The translations under genes were made by a program, and so were the position numbers. The notes below the pieces were generated by a model. The model was not told the origin of the DNA and made no database searches. It saw only the letters and a program-made list of their open reading frames with translations. Positions 1-8,316 of a stretch of DNA of 64,000 bases are shown piece after piece. Origin of the DNA: an uncultured Gammaproteobacteria bacterium (GTDB taxonomy: Bacteria; Pseudomonadota; Gammaproteobacteria; JAADHQ01). Position 1 is the first letter of the stretch, and every line of letters begins with the position of its first letter. Location of the stretch: assembly GCA_947258655.1 (NCBI GenBank), contig CAMYJD010000007.1, positions 29,929 through 93,928 on the forward strand, given 5' to 3'.

Positions 1-2
1 GT

Positions 3-641
3 GGCACACTGTTCCTCGATGAGGTTGCAGAACTACCAATGTCCATGCAGGTAAAACTGCTGCGCGCGATCCAGGAAAAGGCCGTGCGCCCGGTCGGCGA
101 ACACAAGGAAACACATGTCGATGTGCGCATCCTCAGCGCTACGCATAAAGACCTCGACAAACAGGTTACCGATGGCCTGTTTCGTCAGGACCTGTACTAC
201 CGTCTGCATGTCATACAGTTGACCGTACCACCTCTACGGGAGCGTAGAGAGGATATCGTAATTCTGGCGCGTCACATCCTCAATAAAATAGCGGCTGCAC
301 ATTCAACAAAAACACCCGAGATTGGCAAGGACGCATTAAATGCATTGCTTGCCTACCCATTCCCCGGCAATGTACGTGAACTTGAAAATATCCTTGAACG
401 TGCGATCGCATTGTGTGAAGGCAGTGTGATTGAACCGGAAGATCTGCAACTGCCTGAGCATAATCAGACATCTGGACTGGAAAGTGCTTCACAACTGGAT
501 GAGTACATGGAAGACAAGGAAAAGCAGGCCCTGTTAGAGGCCCTGAAAAAAACACGTTATAATAAAACCGCAGCAGCTAAACTGTTGGGCATTAGTTACA
601 GATCGATACGATATAAATTAAAGAAACTGGGCATAGAATAA
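3..641 (+). CDS. pilR: PilR, sigma-54-dependent response regulator (3' part)
   Basis: C-terminal part of an NtrC-family activator; the receiver domain and Walker A lie before the window. The reading frame is open from base 3 and begins inside the AAA+ domain with the Walker B segment (LFLDEVAELP). The arginine-finger region follows (FRQDLYYRLHVIQLTVPPLRER), then the sensor II region (FPGNVRELENILERA). It ends with a Fis-type helix-turn-helix (NKTAAAKLLGISYRSIRYKL). Such proteins open sigma-54 promoters using ATP. Placement beside two pilin genes with candidate -24/-12 promoters makes PilR the likely identity, with its kinase PilS expected just upstream. Family assignment is certain; the name rests on context. 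Confidence 0.88.
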   Translation, partial: GTLFLDEVAELPMSMQVKLLRAIQEKAVRPVGEHKETHVDVRILSATHKDLDKQVTDGLFRQDLYYRLHVIQLTVPPLRERREDIVILARHILNKIAAAHSTKTPEIGKDALNALLAYPFPGNVRELENILERAIALCEGSVIEPEDLQLPEHNQTSGLESASQLDEYMEDKEKQALLEALKKTRYNKTAAAKLLGISYRSIRYKLKKLGIE

Positions 642-702
642 TAACAAATAATAAAACCACACATACCCCAGGATTCAGGCAACACCCGGCAAAAACTATA
701 AA

Positions 703-2592
703 TCAATCTGTGCTTACGCCCTCTTCAAAACGTTTTCCGATATCGTCTATAAATTCGGAATAATTCCTTCCTGTCTTATTGGAGACATTCACAGCCTTTT
801 GGTAATAGATTTGCGCCTTGTCATACTGTTTATTGTCAATAAACCATTCGCTTACCAGAAATAGTGGCACTGGATTTTCATCAAATTGATAAAACGCAGC
901 ATCTAGCGCGGCCACAGCGTCATATAAACGGTTATCACGATGAAGGTAATGCGCCTTGTACATTAATAATTTCTGACGCGCTAGTTTGCTACGCACACGT
1001 GCCCGCAAAGCGTGGTCAACAAGGTCAATAAAATACATTGAATCAAACTTACAATGCTCATCCAGCCCGAGATTAGCAAGATTCATAATAGCTTCGCTAG
1101 CATATAAATCCACAAGACTCTCCTTGTTCATGCTGATCTGGTTAAAATCATCGGCTTGCAAAGCCCCCTTCTGCATGCAATTCATATATAAAAGATTTAC
1201 CTGGAAGCCTACGCCATCGAAACGTTTAAGCAAATGCCTGGCCCTTGCATAAAATCCATTCTCTGCATACATATTGGCCACAATCACTGCCAGCCTTCGG
1301 GAATCCGGTCGTTGTTTTTGCATATACAGATACATACTGTTCTCGGAACTCCATGCTTGCACACGAAAACCAAGCAATAGTGCTGCAAATATAACCACAA
1401 ACACCGGAACGGCTTTCATAACCCACTCTTTTCGATGAAGCAACTTGACTAACAATATACCCAGGCATAGCACTATCCCATAAGACGCCAGATAATTTCT
1501 GTGTTCAAACATGAGCTCCAATGGAAAAATAGTTGATTCAAGCACATGCGATGCAAAAAACATAAAAACACCTACCGCCAAGAGTGGGTATTTTTTCCTG
1601 GCTAAAACCGAACCAATCAGTAACGCAAGCAATAGCAGCAGCGAAAATAGCGTCTGCGGCGGAGACAGTAAATTACTTGACACATTAATGTCATCATGAA
1701 AGAAACCAAAATTAGACGGTAGCGGGAAAAGAATCTGGACCAGATATAAGACCAAAACACGGAGTTGCGTAAGGACCCTTTCAATAAGTGTAAAGTCTCG
1801 TGTAGCATATCCGCGCAAGACCCAGTGATCAAAGTCAACAGAAAGAAAGTACAGCCCAATTACTAGTGGCAAAATCAAAAAGCCGGTAAATATTGCCAGC
1901 AGATACTTTTTCTGCCCCTCGACACTATAAAATCTGAAAACAAATACTTCGACAATTAAAAGCATCAATGGAAGCAGGATACCATTCTCTTTGCTGAATG
2001 CAGACATCGGAAAACACAGTAGAAAAGCCGCAAGGATGTATAGCCAACCTGAAGATATTTTACCCTTATCTATGGCCTGCCTGCCGACGGTATAGGACAG
2101 CATACCCAGAAATATAAACAACGCCGACAACTGCGACATTCTCTGCACTGTATATAACACAGTACTAACTTGGAGTGGGTGTAATAACCATAGCGCAGTT
2201 ACAAGCAAAGCAATATTGCGACTATCGCTTTTTGTATAAAAATTGCGACACAAACGCACGGTCAGCAGAAAGATAACGATACCGATAACAATATGGATGA
2301 GCACATTGGTTAATTTCCAGTACCAGGTGTCATCCCCGTGCAACACTGCATTCAAGACAAATGTTGCCATCGAGACCGGACGACCCAGATAACCACTACG
2401 ACTATGCAAATGCTCGCCGATATCAGTACTCGAAAAATCGGCAGCCAGCGAAAACAAGGGCGTTAATTGCGGATTGTCATCCAGAAAGAACGGCCCCTTC
2501 AGACCCGGCAGATATATCGATACGCAAAGGGTAATGACAAGCGTGAGTAAAAGAGTGGTCTGGAAAGGATATTTTACAGGAACAGGTTTCAT
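703..2592 (-). CDS. Polytopic GT-C-like TPR membrane protein (candidate pilin glycosyltransferase 2)
   Basis: 629-residue integral membrane protein. TM1 is followed by a loop with an acidic pair (FFLDDNPQL), then about ten more hydrophobic segments to roughly residue 410. A soluble C-terminal part has TPR-like helices (DNRLYDAVAALDAAF; KQYDKAQIYYQKAVNV). This layout, with the DD in the first extracytoplasmic loop, resembles the TMTC / DUF1736 class of lipid-linked-sugar O-glycosyltransferases. It is a clear paralogue of the next gene upstream: both share the QRMSQLS/QRMAQMS, SKENGILLPL/SKENAVIFPL and FEHRNYLAS/YEHRNYLPS motifs. The start codon abuts the stop of that gene with no gap, so the two are co-transcribed. 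Pilin glycosylation is inferred from position only. Confidence 0.7.
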   Translation of the reverse strand: MKPVPVKYPFQTTLLLTLVITLCVSIYLPGLKGPFFLDDNPQLTPLFSLAADFSSTDIGEHLHSRSGYLGRPVSMATFVLNAVLHGDDTWYWKLTNVLIHIVIGIVIFLLTVRLCRNFYTKSDSRNIALLVTALWLLHPLQVSTVLYTVQRMSQLSALFIFLGMLSYTVGRQAIDKGKISSGWLYILAAFLLCFPMSAFSKENGILLPLMLLIVEVFVFRFYSVEGQKKYLLAIFTGFLILPLVIGLYFLSVDFDHWVLRGYATRDFTLIERVLTQLRVLVLYLVQILFPLPSNFGFFHDDINVSSNLLSPPQTLFSLLLLLALLIGSVLARKKYPLLAVGVFMFFASHVLESTIFPLELMFEHRNYLASYGIVLCLGILLVKLLHRKEWVMKAVPVFVVIFAALLLGFRVQAWSSENSMYLYMQKQRPDSRRLAVIVANMYAENGFYARARHLLKRFDGVGFQVNLLYMNCMQKGALQADDFNQISMNKESLVDLYASEAIMNLANLGLDEHCKFDSMYFIDLVDHALRARVRSKLARQKLLMYKAHYLHRDNRLYDAVAALDAAFYQFDENPVPLFLVSEWFIDNKQYDKAQIYYQKAVNVSNKTGRNYSEFIDDIGKRFEEGVSTD

Positions 2593-4536
2593 CTATCGTT
2601 CTATATACTCTTTCCCGGTAATAGATTTATACATCTTCATATAATCCTTACGTTCAGTAGAGCTTGCCGTAGATTCAAGCATGTTCACAACCACATCACG
2701 CGCCTCATCCAATTTACCTTCAACTTGTAAAACATGTGCATAGACCTTGGCGATACTGACGTGTTGCGGCACTAAACTATATGCCTTTTTTGCATGATAT
2801 TTCAACATTTCCATGTTGCGCATGTCACTGTAAAGTTTAGCAATCAGCAGATGCAAGACACCCTGATTATGGTCTGCCTGCAAATAGGGGTTCTTTAGCA
2901 GTGCTTCAACCATCAACAGCAATTGCTCCGGACCTTCCCAACGGTTTCTGCTTGCATCGGTAATATAAAATTTCATTTGCGACAAAATACTTATATAGAT
3001 CCTGTTTTTTTCGAAAGCTGTAATCATTTCATTGAACATCTCCTTGGATAATTCCCCTTTACGGATATGTTCGAGTGACATGATCGTTATGTAAACGTTT
3101 GCATAAGGTCTCTCTGCAGCCAGTGCTGCCTGAATGGCCTCCCAGGCCTTATCATATTTCTGGTAAATAATAAAAGTACGCGCGAGCTCTACATTTGCAC
3201 GATAGGAGCGCGGATGCCTGTCCGCCTCTTCAGCCACAAGACGGAATTCGGATGACCACTGTTCCGAGCGCACAAAGGTCAAATACGCCAGTAATATTAC
3301 AAGCACCGTCAATAACGCGGGCAGCAATTTCCTTAATTTAAGACTTCTGCTATAGATCTCGGCCATCAATACCATTGCGGCAAATATCAGCCCGGCAGAA
3401 GGTAGATAATTGCGATGTTCATACGCAATTTCCAGTCCGATAACAGTCGACTCAATCAGATGACCCAATAAGAACCAGAGTAGACCAAAACTGATCAGTG
3501 GCCTGATATTTCTGAGAATAATGGCCAGCACGATAAACAGTACCACCCCAATTAGTGAAACAAGAGTAGTCGCTGGCTGTAAAAGGCCTTTTGAGATAGG
3601 AATGAAATCCAGATACAGACCCATGCCACCGATACTGGGAATAACGATCGAAGAGATGTATAACCAAAACATTCGCAACTGGGTCATCAGGCGCTCCAGC
3701 ATCGTAAAATCACGAAGCCGATACCCGCCCTCAAAGAAGGACGGATCATAGATTAGATAAGCTGCAAGCGATGTAATAACCAGCACAAGCGTGACATACA
3801 ACCACTTGACCAGCCTGCTGATAGCAACAAACCTTAAAGCAACTATTTCCGTTAGCAGACATAGCAACGGGAAAATAACGGCGTTTTCCTTGCTGAATAT
3901 CGCCAATGGCCAGACCAACAATATAGCCGCCCACAAATAGCCATGCCCTTTCCGCCCCTGTAGTTGATCTAGACGACATTTCAGATAAAAGACTAGGCCG
4001 ATCAACATAAACAACATCGACATCTGCGCCATACGCTGGACGACATACATGACGGTGCTGACATTTAACGGGTGGATTAGCCAGACCAGTGTGGCCAGTA
4101 ATGCAATATGGGTATGCATCCCGCCGACCACATTTTGTGACGTGGCTTGCGAGGCTCTCTGGGCAAGATGTTGGGCCTGCAACAATAATCGTAGCGCTGT
4201 GAACAGGACATAGCCGACGAGCAGATGGATAAACAGATTGGTGACTTTATACCAGTAGGGATCGAGGCCGGAAAAATAATAATTCAATGCAAAGGTAATT
4301 CTGGATATCGGCCTGCTGTAAAGACTGTAAACATTGGTTTTGATACTGACAAAACTCTGCTTCAGGGATTCCCAGCTCAACTCGCTGATATGTACATTTT
4401 TATTATTATAGATATTACTGTAATCATCATGCAGAAAAGAGCCCGGGAGTGCAGGATAAAATAACACAATCACCAGCACAGCGATTGCCAACAATGACAG
4501 ATTCAATTGCTTTCCGGGTGCAAGGTCTATGTTCAT
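2593..4536 (-). CDS. Polytopic GT-C-like TPR membrane protein (candidate pilin glycosyltransferase 1)
   Basis: 647-residue paralogue of the downstream gene. TM1 is followed by a loop with HDD (FLHDDYSNIYNNKN), then about ten further transmembrane segments. The cytoplasmic or periplasmic C-terminal part, from about residue 430, holds TPR-like pairs (RSYRANVELARTFIIYQKYDKAWEAIQAAL; LHLLIAKLYSDMRNMEMLKYHAKKAY). The acidic pair in the first loop and the TPR tail resemble TMTC-type O-glycosyltransferases. It lies directly behind pilin gene 1, separated by an intrinsic terminator, so it probably depends on read-through from the pilin promoter. Pseudomonas pilin operons carry polytopic pilin glycosyltransferases (TfpO, TfpW) in the same position, which suggests but does not prove this function. 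Confidence 0.7.
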   Translation of the reverse strand: MNIDLAPGKQLNLSLLAIAVLVIVLFYPALPGSFLHDDYSNIYNNKNVHISELSWESLKQSFVSIKTNVYSLYSRPISRITFALNYYFSGLDPYWYKVTNLFIHLLVGYVLFTALRLLLQAQHLAQRASQATSQNVVGGMHTHIALLATLVWLIHPLNVSTVMYVVQRMAQMSMLFMLIGLVFYLKCRLDQLQGRKGHGYLWAAILLVWPLAIFSKENAVIFPLLCLLTEIVALRFVAISRLVKWLYVTLVLVITSLAAYLIYDPSFFEGGYRLRDFTMLERLMTQLRMFWLYISSIVIPSIGGMGLYLDFIPISKGLLQPATTLVSLIGVVLFIVLAIILRNIRPLISFGLLWFLLGHLIESTVIGLEIAYEHRNYLPSAGLIFAAMVLMAEIYSRSLKLRKLLPALLTVLVILLAYLTFVRSEQWSSEFRLVAEEADRHPRSYRANVELARTFIIYQKYDKAWEAIQAALAAERPYANVYITIMSLEHIRKGELSKEMFNEMITAFEKNRIYISILSQMKFYITDASRNRWEGPEQLLLMVEALLKNPYLQADHNQGVLHLLIAKLYSDMRNMEMLKYHAKKAYSLVPQHVSIAKVYAHVLQVEGKLDEARDVVVNMLESTASSTERKDYMKMYKSITGKEYIER

Positions 4537-4554
4537 AATATTTAAGGATCAACC

Positions 4555-4589
4555 ACAAAAAAAGCGCTGCACAAATAGGGCAGCGCTTT
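4555..4589 (-). terminator. Intrinsic terminator behind pilin gene 1
   Basis: Perfect 10-bp stem AAAGCGCTGC (4561-4570) with GCAGCGCTTT (4580-4589), a 9-nt loop, and a T-run on the minus strand immediately after it. It sits 30 bases past the pilin stop codon. It would give high pilin message and low read-through into the two membrane proteins. Confidence 0.85.
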
Positions 4590-4618
4590 CATTACCGAAT
4601 TGCTGGCAATTATAGGGA

Positions 4619-5047
4619 TTAACGACAGTTTGACGGACGATACTTCGCGTCCAGGCCACCCGATGTACATGTCCACTCAACGCCTTTTGTAGACCCTGTA
4701 CCGGAAAATATGATGTCATCGCCGGCAGTTGTATCACCACCTAGATCTTCAAATTGTACAGTGATAGTGCCATTGTTACTATCGGTTCGAGTAACTGTAA
4801 CACCCTGGACAATGTCAGTAGTGATGTCCGCGACACCGGATTCTGTTTGGTCCGGGAAATCGTTGTTTGACAGATAGTATTCAGAGACGGCCGTCTTCGC
4901 TGAAGAAGCAAAACCAATACCTTCTGTGACCTTGGCGCGGATTGTATAGTCCTGATAGGCCGGGATCGCAATCGCGGCCAGGATACCGATGATCGCAACC
5001 ACGATCATGAGTTCGATAAGGGTGAAACCCTGTTGTGTACGTTTCAT
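4619..5047 (-). CDS. pilA: Type IVa major pilin PilA (copy 1)
   Basis: 142-residue prepilin. Leader MKRTQQG is cleaved by PilD before Phe+1; Glu+5 lies in [28 protein letters not shown], the N-terminal helix that packs the fibre core. The C-terminal disulfide loop has two cysteines (WTCTSGG...RPSNCR). The middle is rich in Thr, Ser, Asn and Gly, giving many possible O-glycan sites. An AGGAGA ribosome site precedes the ATG. A strong terminator follows, and a sigma-54-like promoter lies about 125 bases upstream. The protein is exported to the inner membrane and polymerised by PilB and PilC. The second pilin gene upstream is a diverged tandem copy with the same C-terminal RPSNCR. Confidence 0.95.
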   Translation of the reverse strand: MKRTQQGFTLIELMIVVAIIGILAAIAIPAYQDYTIRAKVTEGIGFASSAKTAVSEYYLSNNDFPDQTESGVADITTDIVQGVTVTRTDSNNGTITVQFEDLGGDTTAGDDIIFSGTGSTKGVEWTCTSGGLDAKYRPSNCR

Positions 5048-5171
5048 TTAAAATCTCCTAAGTATATTCAACGTTGTATAACTTGCATGACATCATGAAA
5101 AATTTGTTCTGCTTCTGAAAATAACACTGTCAAATGACATGGCATTTACAGAAACGGCTGAAATATTAATA

Positions 5172-5187
5172 AGCATAATTCATGCCA
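5172..5187 (-). promoter_or_regulatory. Candidate sigma-54 promoter of pilin gene 1
   Basis: Read on the minus strand: TGGCATG-AATT-ATGCT. This has the invariant GG and GC at exact 10-bp spacing, with one mismatch in each element against TGGCACG-N4-TTGCW. The transcript would start near 5160 and leave a leader of about 113 nt. Fits regulation by the neighbouring PilR. Confidence 0.65.
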
Positions 5188-5293
5188 ATCACTTAAAACA
5201 ATACTCAATATCGCGAACACCTCCAATATAATAGATTATTCAATCAGTTATAATTTACATCAAAATTCTGGACGACTGCCCATATGATTAAGC

Positions 5294-5321
5294 TGACAAT
5301 ATTTGTCACATAATGACAAAT
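5294..5321. promoter_or_regulatory. Clustered TGACAA/TTGTCA half-sites, candidate PilR enhancer
   Basis: Three half-sites in 28 bp: TGACAA (5294-5299), TTGTCA (5303-5308) and TGACAA (5314-5319). The last two form an 8-bp inverted repeat, ATTTGTCA-CATAA-TGACAAAT. The cluster lies about 105-135 bp upstream of the candidate -24 element, a normal distance for an enhancer-binding protein. PilR of Pseudomonas binds TGTC-containing repeats, so this is a plausible but unproven PilR site. The rest of the gap between the two pilin genes shows no gene. Confidence 0.45.
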
Positions 5322-5463
5322 AGTGGCAAATGCTATTCAGTAATTTGACGCCACGAATGCTATGTGTAGCATTGTTGGTAAAAGTGATAGCACAGGCGTT
5401 GCAGAACAATCCCGTCACCACTCGTCATTCAAGACCAATCAAAGACACGAATTCGATAATTAA

Positions 5464-5895
5464 CTAACGACAATTACTGGGCCTGTATTTGCTAGGCACG
5501 GTACTCGCCGTTGAACACGACCATTCAACCAGGCTGGCGGAGCTGTCACCGAGACTCGTGAACTGTAAATTTTGTCCATCTGTTACAGAGGCACCGATGT
5601 CTCTATAAGAAATAGTCAGTACCGCGCTGTTCGTGGAATTCCTTGTTAATACAACACTTTTTACAATATCGGTGGATGAATTAGTGACACCTGCCTGTGT
5701 CTGAGTGGGCATGTTGTTATTTGAAAGAAAGAATTCTACAATCGAGGACTTTGCCGACAAGGCATAACTGATACCCTCAGTAATCTTCGCTCGCGTGACA
5801 TAATCCTGGTATGCCGGAATCGCGATAGCAGCCAGAATTCCGATTATGGCAACGACAATCATAAGCTCAATTAGAGTAAAACCACGCTGTATCAT
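5464..5895 (-). CDS. Type IVa major pilin paralogue (copy 2)
   Basis: 143-residue prepilin with a very short leader (MIQRG) before the [27 protein letters not shown] helix; Gly-1 and Glu+5 are present. The C-terminal disulfide loop (EWSCSTAS...RPSNCR) matches copy 1, while the central region has diverged. A GAGCAGG ribosome site lies ahead of the ATG. It has its own candidate sigma-54 promoter. No clear terminator follows, so the transcript may run on towards copy 1. It could be an alternative major pilin or arise from gene duplication; nothing suggests it is a pseudogene. Confidence 0.93.
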   Translation of the reverse strand: MIQRGFTLIELMIVVAIIGILAAIAIPAYQDYVTRAKITEGISYALSAKSSIVEFFLSNNNMPTQTQAGVTNSSTDIVKSVVLTRNSTNSAVLTISYRDIGASVTDGQNLQFTSLGDSSASLVEWSCSTASTVPSKYRPSNCR

Positions 5896-5935
5896 ACGTA
5901 TAACCTGCTCTTAATTATTCAATGTATTAATATAA

Positions 5936-5951
5936 AGCATGAATCACGCCA
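5936..5951 (-). promoter_or_regulatory. Candidate sigma-54 promoter of pilin gene 2
   Basis: Minus-strand TGGCGTG-ATTC-ATGCT has the GG and GC doublets at correct spacing and the same ATGCT -12 element as the copy 1 promoter. The start site would lie near 5924, about 28 bases before the ATG. Confidence 0.55.
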
Positions 5952-6263
5952 GTTTTCAGGACTGATTTCACACTTACTGTCATTAATCATTCCTATATAA
6001 GAATACGCTTCATTTCTTATTAAAAATATAAGACCACAAGGTACAAGCAAAAGATGATTTCGAACTGATTATCGACCACTTCGACAAAATCTGAACCTGA
6101 GGTAGATTGAAATTTTTTCGATATTTCTGGCGCATCCGAATATAACAATGCAGAACAGTTACAAAAATTCATCAACAAGAATTACTTCTCCAGTTTGTAG
6201 ATATTTGTCCGTTATATATAGTAAGTAGACCTAACAAGGTTTGAATAATGAGGGATAATTAAG
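5952..6263. other. AT-rich intergenic stretch, no gene seen
   Basis: About 310 bases between the pilin 2 promoter and the aminotransferase remnant. No supported open frame, RNA gene or clear repeat. It may hold the upstream activating sites of pilin 2, but no clustered TGTC motif like that of copy 1 is evident. Confidence 0.5.
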
Positions 6264-6890
6264 ATTAGTAACAATACACCACTTAAACGAGACGACTTTT
6301 TGATATTTGCTGCCCTCCTGATTCAGGAGGATGAGATTGATGAGGTCATTGATCGCCTAAAGCCAGGATGGCTTGGGATGGTGTCTCAGGCACAGAGATT
6401 TGAAGCGGATTTCGCTGCATGAAAGAATATGCACAGCTCACATGTAGCCACTGTAAATTCAATCACGGCTGCAATTCATGCCAGTATGATTGCTGCGAGG
6501 ATTGACCCCGGATGAGGTGAGAACATCAGCAATGACATTCTGTGCAACGATCAATGCCATTATCCACAGCCGTGCGATACCGGGTCTGGTCGATATAATC
6601 CATTCACCTTTAACTTAAATACCGATCAGATTGAGCAGAAAATCAGCGCTAGAACCAAAGCCATCGTTCCGGTGCAATTCGCTGGATATCCGGGTGAGAT
6701 GGATAAAATCATGTCAATTGCACAGCAATATAGACTCAAGGTTATAGAAAACTATGCACATGCCATTGAAAGCAGTTACAAGGGCCAGGAACCGAGACAT
6801 TTGCTGACTTTGGATACTTCAGTTTATGTGACGAAAAACCTCACCATCGGAGAGGGCGGTAAATATAAAAGTCGATCTATAAAAAGATAT
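6264..6890 (+). pseudogene. Decayed DegT/DnrJ/EryC1-type sugar aminotransferase
   Basis: Conceptual translation in shifting frames gives a recognisable PLP-dependent sugar aminotransferase. Pieces in order: EDEIDEVIDRLKPGWLGMVSQAQRFEADFAA, an in-frame TGA at 6420, VATVNSITAAIHASMIAARIDPG, a frameshift near 6507 into DEVRTSAMTFCATINAIIHS, and a shift back near 6590. Then come RTKAIVPVQFAGYPGEMDKIM, LKVIENYAHAIE, another double shift, and TKNLTIGEGG, which carries the PLP lysine. The likely former start is the ATT at 6264, and the last third of the family is missing. Enzymes of this kind make amino sugars for surface glycans, so it probably once served the adjoining glycan island. Confidence 0.85.
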
Positions 6891-7038
6891 GTAATTGTAG
6901 TATTTTGGATAGTATATTCTTTATATTCAGCTTGATTTTGGTTTATCGCGTGATCTTGTAATCGGACAGTACATGGCTTACTGTACGAAACCATTTTAAA
7001 AACATAATCCATCAGTCTAACTTGCATCAAGTCATCAC

Positions 7039-8316
7039 ATGAATTCAGATAATACTCAAACTAGGGAAGGCAAATGCAGACGGGTAGTTCTGACCGGCAC
7101 TTATTGCTCGAAGAACAAGGGAGACGCCGCCATGCAGCAGGTTTTTGCAGCCGAGCTACAAAAACGATATCCCGAAGCAGAAGTAGTAATCGCCTCGCCC
7201 TTTCCTCAGCTTGATACCCCCTACTATGCTCATGTAACCGTAATACGAAGTCGCCGGCGAAACCTGCCACTCGCAACGCTACACTGGTTGATTCTGGACT
7301 TCATGCGCCTGCTTGGCTATACACCGCACCGCTACCCCATTGGTGAAGAGATCGACACGATGATTAATGCCGATGCGATTGTCGACTTGAGCGGTGATAT
7401 GCTAACCGAAGACTATGGCTTTCTGGTAGGCTACTCACACTTCCTACCCTTGCTACAAGCACAAGCATTAGGACGACAAGTCGTCATTTGTGCACAATCG
7501 GTTGGCCCATTTCGCAGACTGGCGCCGCTGGCGAAACGCATTTTCTCCCGCGCTAAACTGGTAACCATCCGCGAAACACTCAGCACTAACCTACTAGCTG
7601 AGCTGGCAGAACCCGCTATCTCGCCCGTACACACGGCTGACCTGGCATTTATGCTAAAACCAGCACCCTTGATTCGTATCGATACTATCCTCACCGCCGA
7701 AAACATTCCGCCTCACACTCGGCCACGATTAGGCGTATCCGTAAGTGCCTTGCTGGCAAACAAAACCAACCGGAACCTCGGCACAAGCGACCAGGACAAG
7801 CTGGCGATTTTTGCCGAGGCACTGGACCAGGTAGTGGACAAGCTTGGCGTTGAAGTCCTGCTAGTACCGCATGTTTATGGGCCCCGCCCGTCAGGTGATG
7901 ACCGGCAGGTGGGCCAACGCATGGCGGCACAAATGCAGCATACCCCGCTGTGCCTCAATGGCGAATACCGCCCGGAAGAGATCAAGGGCATAATTGCAAG
8001 CTGTGATGCCTTTGTTGGCTGTCGCATGCATGCCAATATCGCTGCACTCGACAATGGTATCCCGGTACTCGCCATTGGCTACAGTCACAAGACCCGTGGT
8101 ATTCTTAATGACCTTGGACTATCAGAATGGGTTATTCCCGTAAACGATCTCGAAGCGCAACGGCTCAGCGCGTCTATTATAAAACTGTTTGCAGAGGCAA
8201 CGACCTATCGGCAGCAATTGTCTACAACGTTGCCGGAAATGAAAAAACGAGCACAGCAAAACATCGAAGCAGTAATACAACTAATAATTGAGCGACCAGG
8301 AGTAGCGGCAAAATGA
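7039..8316 (+). CDS. Polysaccharide pyruvyl transferase family protein
   Basis: 425 residues. The N-terminal half has TGTYCSKNKGDAAMQQVF and VDLSGDMLTEDYG; the C-terminal half has YRPEEIKGIIASCDAFVGCRMHANIAALDNGIPVLAIGYSHK. This is the signature of the WcaK/AmsJ/CsaB family, which transfers pyruvate ketals from PEP to sugars, though some members act on other substrates. No membrane segment or signal peptide, so it is cytoplasmic. First intact gene of a four-gene run; its stop overlaps the next start by ATGA. No good ribosome site is visible before the ATG, and the upstream 150 bases are debris. Substrate unknown. Confidence 0.85.
   Translation: MNSDNTQTREGKCRRVVLTGTYCSKNKGDAAMQQVFAAELQKRYPEAEVVIASPFPQLDTPYYAHVTVIRSRRRNLPLATLHWLILDFMRLLGYTPHRYPIGEEIDTMINADAIVDLSGDMLTEDYGFLVGYSHFLPLLQAQALGRQVVICAQSVGPFRRLAPLAKRIFSRAKLVTIRETLSTNLLAELAEPAISPVHTADLAFMLKPAPLIRIDTILTAENIPPHTRPRLGVSVSALLANKTNRNLGTSDQDKLAIFAEALDQVVDKLGVEVLLVPHVYGPRPSGDDRQVGQRMAAQMQHTPLCLNGEYRPEEIKGIIASCDAFVGCRMHANIAALDNGIPVLAIGYSHKTRGILNDLGLSEWVIPVNDLEAQRLSASIIKLFAEATTYRQQLSTTLPEMKKRAQQNIEAVIQLIIERPGVAAK

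Noticed and set aside
5441..5453. 13-mer ATCAAAGACACGA shared with the region before pilB (about 14688)
   Set aside because: A window of this size contains many 13-mer matches by chance and there is no further similarity around it.
6672..6935. Plus-strand open frame of 87 codons
   Set aside because: It is only the readable middle-to-late fragment of the decayed aminotransferase, not a separate gene.
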